Assembly (NCBI GenBank): GCA_023414975.1
Contig: JAEZMI010000128.1
Coordinates: 1-8,769, forward strand
Length of the DNA: 8,769 nucleotides
Direction of reading: 5' to 3'
From: Pseudomonadota bacterium
Lineage (GTDB): Bacteria > Pseudomonadota > Alphaproteobacteria > Rhizobiales > Xanthobacteraceae
In this document: piece by piece, positions 1-5,118 of the stretch
Layout: the number at the start of each line of letters is the position of its first letter
Numbering within the stretch: the stretch's first letter is position 1
The notes under the pieces: model-generated
What the model saw: only the letters and a program-made list of their open reading frames with translations
What the model was told of the DNA's origin: nothing
Database searches by the model: none
Position numbers and translations under genes: made by a program

Positions 1-116
1 CGGTTAGGCCGACCGAGTATGCGCCTCCGACTTGATCCCAGGTCTGACATTTTCTGATTCTTTGTTGAGATTTAACCTTCCCGCCACCATCACCGTTGTT
101 TGACGCTGCGGCCGGC

Positions 117-146
117 TGATCCAAAACCCTTACCGCCCCGTAAACG
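117..146 (+). promoter_or_regulatory. Predicted RpoE (sigma-E) promoter of the DUF2177 gene
   Basis: A -35 element TGATCC (117-122) is followed after exactly 18 bp by TAAACG (141-146). This fits the TGATCC-N18-TAAGA consensus known for R. sphaeroides RpoE, except that the G of TAAG is A. Transcription would start near 152-154, giving a leader of about 25 nt that carries the ribosome binding site AAGGGG (about 164-169) before the ATG at 177. The same spacing recurs at the rpoE promoter of this window, which strengthens the call. The 116 bases upstream hold no gene I can support. Confidence 0.65.
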
Positions 147-176
147 CAATCAGTTGCGGGCTAAAGGGGAAACGCC

Positions 177-593
177 ATGGCGATCTATATCCTGTCCTAC
201 CTCACCACCGGCCTCATCTTCCTGGGGCTCGACGCGGTCTGGCTCGGCACCATGGCGACGCGGGTCTATCGCCCGCTGATGGGCGATCTGGCGCAGGAGG
301 GTTTCAGCTTCGCGCCGGCCGCGATTTTCTACCTGATGTACATCGTCGGCATCGTCATCTTCGCCATTCACCCCGCCCTCGTCTCCGGCAAATGGACCAC
401 CGCCCTGATCTACGGCCTGCTGTTCGGGCTGATGGCCTATGGCACCTACGACCTGACGAACCAGGCGACGCTGAAGAACTGGCCGACGGCGCTGACCCTC
501 ATCGACATGAGCTGGGGCACCGTCGCCACCGGGCTTTCCGCCACGCTCGGCTTTCTCGCCGCCCGCGGCCTCGGGCGCTGGATGGGGCTGTGA
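177..593 (+). CDS. DUF2177 family small integral membrane protein
   Basis: A 138-residue protein of unknown biochemical role, predicted to sit in the inner membrane. Four hydrophobic segments are visible at about residues 4-24, 47-65, 76-92 and 109-128. The family signature is seen in the GLDAVWLG stretch of the first helix (17-24) and in YDLTNQATLKNWP (91-103) between helices 3 and 4. The length matches the family. The ATG at 177 is preceded by AAGGGG about 7 nt upstream, and the first helix begins at once, so this start is well supported. The gene converges on the DUF1295 gene with only 4 bp between the two stop codons. A sigma-E-like promoter lies just upstream, which suggests membrane stress induction together with the rpoE cluster. 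The family assignment is from recognition of the sequence; the function is not known. Confidence 0.9.
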   Translation: MAIYILSYLTTGLIFLGLDAVWLGTMATRVYRPLMGDLAQEGFSFAPAAIFYLMYIVGIVIFAIHPALVSGKWTTALIYGLLFGLMAYGTYDLTNQATLKNWPTALTLIDMSWGTVATGLSATLGFLAARGLGRWMGL

Positions 594-597
594 ACCG

Positions 598-1419
598 TCA
601 GGCCGGGCGGCCCGGCTTCTTGTTCGGGCCGGGCCAGAAGCTGTTCACGCGCGCCATATAGGCGCGGAAGGCATTGCCGCGCGAGCGCAGCATGTGCGCC
701 TCGGTCGGCGGGATGCCGGAGGCGTGGACCAGCAGCCAGTACATCAAAGCCGGGCCGGCGAGCGCGGCGTAGCCCCATAGGTAGTCGCCGCCGGGGTCGA
801 TGGCGAACAGCGGGTAGGCGACCCACCCCATCCATTCGAAAAAGTAGTTGGGGTGACGGGTCACGCCCCACAGGCCGACATCGCACACCTTCCCGCGATT
901 GGCAGGATCGGCGCGAAAGGCGGCGAGCTGCCGGTCGGCGATCGCCTCGCCGCCGACGGCGGTGAGAATGACGATGAGGCCGAGAATGTCCCACACGCCT
1001 CCGAAGGGCATCGGCGCGTGCGCGGCCGCCATCACCGCGAGGGCGAGGATGAATCCGCACACGGCCTGAATCTGCAGGAAGAGGAAGAGGCGGCGCGGCG
1101 CGCTCGGGCCCCATTGGCGCACCAGCTCGGCGTAACGCGGGTCGTCGCCGCCCTTCAGCGTCCGCACGAGAATATGCGAGCCGAGGCGCAGCGACCACAG
1201 GCCGACGGCACCCGCCACTAGCAGCGGCCGCAGGGCGGAAGACCCATCCCCGAGCGGCGCCAGGGCGAGGCCGGCGGCGCACAGGCCGGTCGCGAAGGAC
1301 CAGACCGTGTCCACCCAGCCATGGCTCCCCGTCCGGCGGGCCAGAACCCAGGCCAGCGTCATCGCCGCCGCCATGAAGGCGAGGGCCCCGATGAGGACGG
1401 GGAGAAGGGAGCCAGCCAT
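598..1419 (-). CDS. DUF1295 family membrane protein (steroid-reductase-like)
   Basis: A 273-residue polytopic membrane protein of the DUF1295 family, which belongs to the wider fold of 3-oxo-5-alpha-steroid 4-dehydrogenases and isoprenylcysteine methyltransferases. Hydrophobic segments lie at about 5-25, 38-56, 66-86, 113-134, 142-157, 194-206 and 213-232. Family marks are the GGDDPRY stretch (90-96), TRHPNYFFE (187-195) and the C-terminal SGIPPTEAHMLRSRG (234-248). The ATG at 1419 is chosen because GGGAG lies 7 nt upstream, just after the chrR stop; the frame stays open further upstream but only as a shadow of chrR. It is the third gene of the rpoE-chrR operon (14-nt gap), so it should be induced with the sigma factor. 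The substrate is unknown; a lipid or isoprenoid reductase role is inference from fold and context. Confidence 0.88.
   Translation of the reverse strand: MAGSLLPVLIGALAFMAAAMTLAWVLARRTGSHGWVDTVWSFATGLCAAGLALAPLGDGSSALRPLLVAGAVGLWSLRLGSHILVRTLKGGDDPRYAELVRQWGPSAPRRLFLFLQIQAVCGFILALAVMAAAHAPMPFGGVWDILGLIVILTAVGGEAIADRQLAAFRADPANRGKVCDVGLWGVTRHPNYFFEWMGWVAYPLFAIDPGGDYLWGYAALAGPALMYWLLVHASGIPPTEAHMLRSRGNAFRAYMARVNSFWPGPNKKPGRPA
602..624 (+). terminator. Possible rho-independent terminator of the DUF2177 gene
   Basis: GCCGGG (602-607) and CCCGGC (611-616) form a 6-bp GC stem with a 3-base loop, followed by the T-rich TTCTTGTT (617-624). It starts 9 nt after the DUF2177 stop and lies inside the last codons of the convergent DUF1295 gene. 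A competing pairing, CGGCCCG (609-615) with CGGGCCG (625-631), is also possible. The T-tract is interrupted, so the strength is uncertain. Confidence 0.45.
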
Positions 1420-1433
1420 CGGGGGGCTCCCGG

Positions 1434-2090
1434 TCAGAGGCGCGCGATGGAGGTCAGCAGACGGCCGAACAGGCCGCCGATCCGCATCTCGCCCTCCAGC
1501 GCGGTCAGGCAGATGCATTCGCCGTCGGGATCGACCACGGGCTGGTGGTCGATGTCCGAATCCATCTCGCTGAGATCGCCCGGCCGGTACCGGCCGAAGC
1601 TGTCGGAGAAGGAGCCGGTGAGGATCTGGGTGAATTCCAGCCCTGTATGGCCATGCTCCGGCAGCTTGCGCCCCGGCCCGACGCGCAGCAGGGTCAGCCG
1701 GGCCGAGGGGTCCTGCGGAATGGTCAGCGAGCTGGCACGCACGCCGGGGCCCAGCCAGCGCCACCGGCCCATGTCGCAGTGGCGCAGCGGCGCGGGCAGC
1801 GCCATGCCGCCCGGCAGGGTCGGCGCCGGCTTGGCCGCCGGGGCGGGGCGGGGCGGGGGCTCGGGCGAGTCGATCAGCGCCAGAAGCCGGGCCAGCGCCT
1901 CCGGCTCCATAGGCTCGGGCGTTACCTGTTCGAGAAGGGCGCCGCCCACGGCCTCGAAGGCGCCGACGCGCGCGCGGCAGGCCGGGCAGCCCGCCAGGTG
2001 GGTGGCGACGACAAGGCCGGGAGCGGCGGGAAGGCGGCCCGCCGCATAGCGCAGGAGGGTTTCGTCGCTGGGATGGTGCTGGATGCTCAT
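1434..2090 (-). CDS. chrR: ChrR-type zinc anti-sigma factor with C-terminal cupin domain
   Basis: A 218-residue cytoplasmic anti-sigma factor expected to bind and silence the RpoE encoded just upstream. The N-terminal ZAS domain (about 1-75) keeps all four zinc ligands of R. sphaeroides ChrR at identical numbers: H6, H31, C35 and C38 (the H-x3-C-x2-C motif is 31-38). A Pro/Ala-rich linker follows (about 76-101). The C-terminal cupin-like domain (about 103-200) has H146, H148, E152 and H182, with the same mutual spacing as the metal site needed for the singlet-oxygen response in ChrR (H141, H143, E147, H177 there). The ATG overlaps the rpoE stop (ATGA, 2087-2090), so the two are translationally coupled, which favours balanced amounts. 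There is no membrane segment, consistent with the soluble ChrR group rather than RseA. The signal sensed here is inferred from the family. Confidence 0.95.
   Translation of the reverse strand: MSIQHHPSDETLLRYAAGRLPAAPGLVVATHLAGCPACRARVGAFEAVGGALLEQVTPEPMEPEALARLLALIDSPEPPPRPAPAAKPAPTLPGGMALPAPLRHCDMGRWRWLGPGVRASSLTIPQDPSARLTLLRVGPGRKLPEHGHTGLEFTQILTGSFSDSFGRYRPGDLSEMDSDIDHQPVVDPDGECICLTALEGEMRIGGLFGRLLTSIARL
1840..1859 (+). other. Potential G-quadruplex motif inside chrR
   Basis: Four G-runs of 4, 4, 4 and 5 bases are separated by single C residues on the plus strand. This is the one-base-loop pattern expected to fold very stably. It lies in DNA encoding the Pro/Ala linker of ChrR, so the G-rich strand is the template and the mRNA carries C-runs. 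It may simply be a by-product of Pro/Ala/Arg codons at high GC. Confidence 0.5.
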
Positions 2091-2665
2091 ATCTCGCCCT
2101 CCAGCATCGCGCGCAGCTTGCCGAGCGCGAGGCGGACCCGCGACTTGACCGTGCCGAGAGGCAGGCCCAGCTCGCTGGCGATCTCCGAGTGCGGTTTCTC
2201 GTTGAAGAAGGACAGGCGGACAATCGCCGACTGTTCGGGGGACAGGTTCTTCATGGCGCGGCGCAGACGGTCCTCGCGTTCGGCTCGAATGACGTAAGCT
2301 TCGCCCGTCTGGACGTCATCCACCGGCTCCTCCGGCTCCGCCTCAGGGAGCGCGGCGCTGCGGGCGCGCCGCAAATGGTCGATGCGCAGATTGCGGGCGA
2401 TGGTGAAGATCCACGTCGCCGCACCGGCGCGCGCGGCATCGAAATAGCCCGCCTTGCGCCAAACGGAGAGCATGGTCTCCTGCGTGAGTTCCTCCGCCAC
2501 GGAACCGGGCAGGCCGGAGCGCAACAGGAAGGCCTTCAGGCGCGGCGCGAAGTGCTTGTACAGCAGGGCAAAGGCCTGCTTATCCCGGCTGGAGGCGATC
2601 ATCTCGATCAGCCGGTCGAACTCGTCCCCCTTCGGCATGCCATCGCCCAAGGCAACGTCCGTCAC
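2087..2665 (-). CDS. rpoE: ECF sigma factor RpoE (partner of ChrR)
   Basis: A 192-residue group IV sigma factor that directs RNA polymerase to stress promoters. Region 2 spans about residues 31-100, with the core-binding and -10-recognition block from AEELTQETMLSVWRKA (57-72) to TWIFTIARNLRIDHLRR (84-100). Region 4, the -35-binding helix-turn-helix, lies near the C-terminus and contains PHSEIASELGLPLGTVKSRV. I choose the GTG at 2665 because GGAGG sits 6 nt upstream on the minus strand. The in-frame ATG at 2734 would add 23 residues rich in Arg and Thr and unlike the family; it also falls at or just upstream of the start expected from the sigma-E promoter at 2739-2768. The stop overlaps the chrR start (ATGA). 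The promoter match implies positive autoregulation released when ChrR lets go of the sigma factor. Confidence 0.95.
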   Translation of the reverse strand: MTDVALGDGMPKGDEFDRLIEMIASSRDKQAFALLYKHFAPRLKAFLLRSGLPGSVAEELTQETMLSVWRKAGYFDAARAGAATWIFTIARNLRIDHLRRARSAALPEAEPEEPVDDVQTGEAYVIRAEREDRLRRAMKNLSPEQSAIVRLSFFNEKPHSEIASELGLPLGTVKSRVRLALGKLRAMLEGEI

Positions 2666-2738
2666 GATCGCCCTCCGCACGCGCGTGCGGCTTCGCGACC
2701 ATGTCGTCCGATGAATTGATGGGTCTGCATTCATGCCC

Positions 2739-2768
2739 CTCTTACGCGACGTGTCCGCCGGTGGATCA
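2739..2768 (-). promoter_or_regulatory. Predicted autoregulatory RpoE promoter of rpoE-chrR
   Basis: Read on the minus strand, TGATCC (2768-2763) is separated by exactly 18 bp from TAAGAG (2744-2739). This is an essentially perfect match to the RpoE consensus TGATCC-N18-TAAGA described in R. sphaeroides. Transcription should begin near 2731-2733, leaving a leader of about 65-70 nt before the GTG at 2665. A purine-rich AGAGGGG that looks like a ribosome binding site for upstream ATG codons overlaps the -10 and would not be transcribed from here. Confidence 0.82.
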
Positions 2769-2812
2769 CCCGTTAAGGAAAATCGAAGGTAATTTGCTCC
2801 GGAACAGGCGGT

Positions 2813-2841
2813 TCACTCCCAAAACGGAGTGATCTGACTCC
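2813..2841. promoter_or_regulatory. Nested inverted repeats over the -35 of the flavoprotein operon
   Basis: TCACTCC (2813-2819) and GGAGTGA (2826-2832) form a perfect 7-bp inverted repeat with a 6-base spacer. The GGAGT arm (2826-2830) can also pair with ACTCC (2837-2841). The three arms overlap the predicted -35 TGATCT (2830-2835). A third inverted repeat, GGTAT-CGT-ATACC (2847-2859), covers the end of the spacer and the -10. The arrangement could be an operator for a second regulator; no regulator for it is known to me. Confidence 0.4.
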
Positions 2842-2859
2842 ACACTGGTATCGTATACC
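2830..2859 (+). promoter_or_regulatory. Candidate RpoE promoter of the flavoprotein-DUF1365-CFA operon
   Basis: TGATCT (2830-2835) is followed after exactly 18 bp by TATACC (2854-2859). The -35 differs from the RpoE consensus at its last base, and the -10 departs from TAAGA. The spacing and position are right, with a leader of about 30 nt before the GTG at 2897. It faces away from the rpoE promoter, with the two -35 centres about 67 bp apart. It is weaker evidence than the rpoE site, and a housekeeping promoter cannot be excluded. Confidence 0.5.
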
Positions 2860-2896
2860 GGGCATAGTACCATTTGTTTTCTTTGGGAGACCGCCG

Positions 2897-4255
2897 GTGA
2901 CTCTGCGTATCGAGCCTGCCTCACTATCTCCCGGACATCCCCGCAGGCTCGACATCGCCGTGATCGGGTCCGGCATCGCCGGCCTGTCCGCCGCCTGGAT
3001 GCTGTCGCAGGCCCATAACGTGACGCTGTATGAGGCGGAGCCGCGTCTGGGGGGCCATGCCCACACACGGGACGCGCTGGGCCATGCGGTCGACACCGGC
3101 TTCATCGTCTACAACACCGTGACCTACCCGAACCTCACGGCTCTATTCTACCATCTCGGCGTCACGACGCAGCCGACCGACATGTCGTTCGGCGTGTCGC
3201 TGGACGGCGGACGGCTGGAATATTCCGGCGCCAATCTCGACGGGCTGTTCGCGCAGAAGCGCAACATCGTCAGCCCGCGGCACTGGTCCATGCTGCGCGA
3301 CCTGCTGCGCTTCTATCGCGAGGCGCCCATCGACGCGCCCGACTTTCCCGGCAGCCTGTCCGAGTATCTGGACCTCAAGGGTTATGGCGAGGCCTTCCGC
3401 GAGGACCATCTCTACCCCATGGCGGCCGCCATCTGGTCGACGCCGGCGGGCGAGATCGGCCGCTATCCCTTCGCCGCCTTCACCCGCTTCTGCGAAAACC
3501 ATGGGCTTCTCAAGCTCACCGGCCGGCCGGTCTGGCGCACGGTGCGCGGGGGCAGCCGGGAATATGTGAAGCGCCTGCATGTCGCCGTGCGCGGCGAAAT
3601 CATCACCCGTTCGCCCGTCGCCGCCGTGCGGCGGGACGCCTTGTCAGTCGAGGTGATCGAGAAGAACGGGCGCCGCCGCACGTTCGACGAGGTCGTGATG
3701 GCCTGCCATGCCGACGAGGCGCTCCGCCTTCTGGAAGCGCCGACCGAGCAGGAACGGGAGGTGCTCGGCGCTTTTCACTATTCCGTGAACGAGACCGTGC
3801 TCCACTCCGATACGGGCCTGATGCCGGCGCGCCGTTCCGCCTGGGCGGCGTGGAACTACCTCGCCGACCGGAACCAGCCGGGCGCGCTGTCCGTCACCTA
3901 CTGGATGAACAAGCTGCAGAACCTGCCGAGGCGGGCGCCGCTCTTCGTGACTCTCAACCCGCACAGGCAGCCCCATCCCCAGACCATCCACCACACCCAG
4001 ACCTACCGTCACCCGCAGTTCGACGGGCGCGCCATGGCGGCTCAGAAGCGCCTCTGGTCGCTGCAGGGCCAGCGCGGGGTTTGGTTCTGCGGCGCGTATT
4101 TCGGCTCCGGCTTCCATGAGGACGGTCTGCAGGCGGGCCTCGCCGTCGCCGAGGCGCTGGGCGGCGTGCGTCGGCCCTGGACGGTGGCGGATGAAAGCGG
4201 GCGCATTCACATTGGGCGTGCCCCCGTCCGCCCGGTCGCGGAGATGGCGGTGTGA
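2897..4255 (+). CDS. FAD-dependent amine-oxidase-like oxidoreductase (COG2907 type)
   Basis: A 452-residue flavoprotein of the predicted NAD/FAD-binding family COG2907. The N-terminal Rossmann dinucleotide fold shows IGSGIAGLSAAW (23-34), with the acidic ribose-binding E46, followed by the GG motif RLGGHAHT (50-57). The C-terminal FAD-binding segment is FCGAYFGSGFHEDGLQAG (397-414). No signal peptide is seen. The GTG at 2897 has GGGAG about 7 nt upstream and leaves about 20 residues before the Rossmann strand. The gene ends in a GTGA overlap with the DUF1365 gene. Homologues commonly stand next to DUF1365 and CFA-synthase-like genes and near RpoE/ChrR in Alphaproteobacteria. A role in oxidising or desaturating a membrane acyl chain before or after methylation is therefore likely, but the reaction is inferred. 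It is not a phytoene desaturase judging by the COG2907-like motifs and the absence of carotenoid neighbours. Confidence 0.88.
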   Translation: MTLRIEPASLSPGHPRRLDIAVIGSGIAGLSAAWMLSQAHNVTLYEAEPRLGGHAHTRDALGHAVDTGFIVYNTVTYPNLTALFYHLGVTTQPTDMSFGVSLDGGRLEYSGANLDGLFAQKRNIVSPRHWSMLRDLLRFYREAPIDAPDFPGSLSEYLDLKGYGEAFREDHLYPMAAAIWSTPAGEIGRYPFAAFTRFCENHGLLKLTGRPVWRTVRGGSREYVKRLHVAVRGEIITRSPVAAVRRDALSVEVIEKNGRRRTFDEVVMACHADEALRLLEAPTEQEREVLGAFHYSVNETVLHSDTGLMPARRSAWAAWNYLADRNQPGALSVTYWMNKLQNLPRRAPLFVTLNPHRQPHPQTIHHTQTYRHPQFDGRAMAAQKRLWSLQGQRGVWFCGAYFGSGFHEDGLQAGLAVAEALGGVRRPWTVADESGRIHIGRAPVRPVAEMAV

Positions 4256-5118
4256 CCGGCCGCGGGCAGCGTGACGGCGACGCCCATGGTTCGGCGCTCT
4301 ACACGGGCGCGGTGATCCATTCCCGGCTGCGCCCGCGCAAGCACCGTCTGCGCTACCGGCTGTTCTCGCTGCTGGTGGACCTCGACGATCTGCCGGGGCT
4401 CGACGCCCGGCTGCGGCTGTTCGCCCATAACGGCTTCAACCTGTTCAGCCTGCATGATGCCGATTACGGGCGCGGCGACGGGACGCCGCTGCGAACCTAT
4501 GTCGAGGCGGTCATGCGGCAGGCCGGACTCGCGCCCGATGGCGGGGCGATCCGCCTTCTCACCATGCCCCGGCTGCTGGGCTATGCCTTCAACCCGCTGA
4601 GCATCTATTTCTGCCACCGCCGGGATGGGTCGCTCGCCGCGCTTCTGTATGAGGTGAACAACACCTTCGGGCAGCGCCACAGCTATTTCATCCCGGTGGC
4701 CCCGGGGGAAGCAGCCGGCGCGACCATCCGGCAGCGCGCGGCCAAGCGCTTCTATGTCTCGCCCTTCATGGATATGGAACTCGACTACGCCTTCCGGGTC
4801 GAGCCGCCGGGCGAGGCCTTCGCCGTCAGCATCAGCGCCCGCGACGCCGAAGGGCCGGTGCTGATCGCCGCGCACCGCGCGCGGCGCCGCGCGCTGACGG
4901 ATGGCGCCCTCGCCCGCGCCCTGCTCGCCTACCCGCTCATGACCCTGAAGGTCATGGCCGGAATTCATTGGGAGGCGCTGTTCATCTGGGCGAAGGGTAT
5001 CGGCCTGCGCCGACGCCCGCCCCCGCCGGCCGAGGCCGTGTCGCTGCCGTCCCGCGCCGTGCCCGCCGTCCCGCGTCCGTCCAATCCGCATTCCCCGAGG
5101 ATCGTGCATGCTGACTGA
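4252..5118 (+). CDS. DUF1365 family protein
   Basis: A 288-residue protein of the DUF1365 family, whose biochemical role is not established. Conserved blocks are visible in order: HSRLRPRKHRLRYRLFSL (23-40), LGYAFNPLSIYFC (109-121), EVNNTFGQRHSY (134-145), KRFYVSPFMDME (165-176) and TLKVMAGIHWEALFIWAKG (231-249). The C-terminal 35 residues are Pro/Arg-rich and probably disordered. The GTG start (4252) overlaps the flavoprotein stop by 4 nt. The 3' end overlaps the CFA-like gene by 11 nt, so all three products should be made in step. The constant pairing of this family with a flavoprotein and a CFA-type methyltransferase suggests an accessory or lipid-handling part in the same acyl modification; this is inference. 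A downstream start cannot be excluded, because the first 16 residues precede the conserved region. Confidence 0.9.
   Translation: MTGRGQRDGDAHGSALYTGAVIHSRLRPRKHRLRYRLFSLLVDLDDLPGLDARLRLFAHNGFNLFSLHDADYGRGDGTPLRTYVEAVMRQAGLAPDGGAIRLLTMPRLLGYAFNPLSIYFCHRRDGSLAALLYEVNNTFGQRHSYFIPVAPGEAAGATIRQRAAKRFYVSPFMDMELDYAFRVEPPGEAFAVSISARDAEGPVLIAAHRARRRALTDGALARALLAYPLMTLKVMAGIHWEALFIWAKGIGLRRRPPPPAEAVSLPSRAVPAVPRPSNPHSPRIVHAD

Noticed and set aside
33..38. A second TGATCC in the first 116 bases
   Set aside because: The bases 18 bp downstream read ATTCTT, with no TAAG-like -10, and no plus-strand gene starts close by.
1..50. Minus-strand ATG at 50-48 opening a frame of 16 codons to the window edge, possibly a divergent gene start
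   Set aside because: There is no clear ribosome binding site and too little sequence to judge codon use or a family.
598..2223. A 541-codon open frame on the minus strand joining DUF1295 to an Arg/Pro-rich N-terminal half
   Set aside because: The upstream part is an out-of-frame reading of chrR and rpoE at high GC; the DUF1295 family begins at ATG 1419 with a good ribosome binding site.
4314..4345. TGATCC within the start of the DUF1365 gene as an internal RpoE promoter
   Set aside because: At the 18-bp spacing the sequence is GCAAGC, lacking the T and A of the -10, and it lies inside coding sequence.
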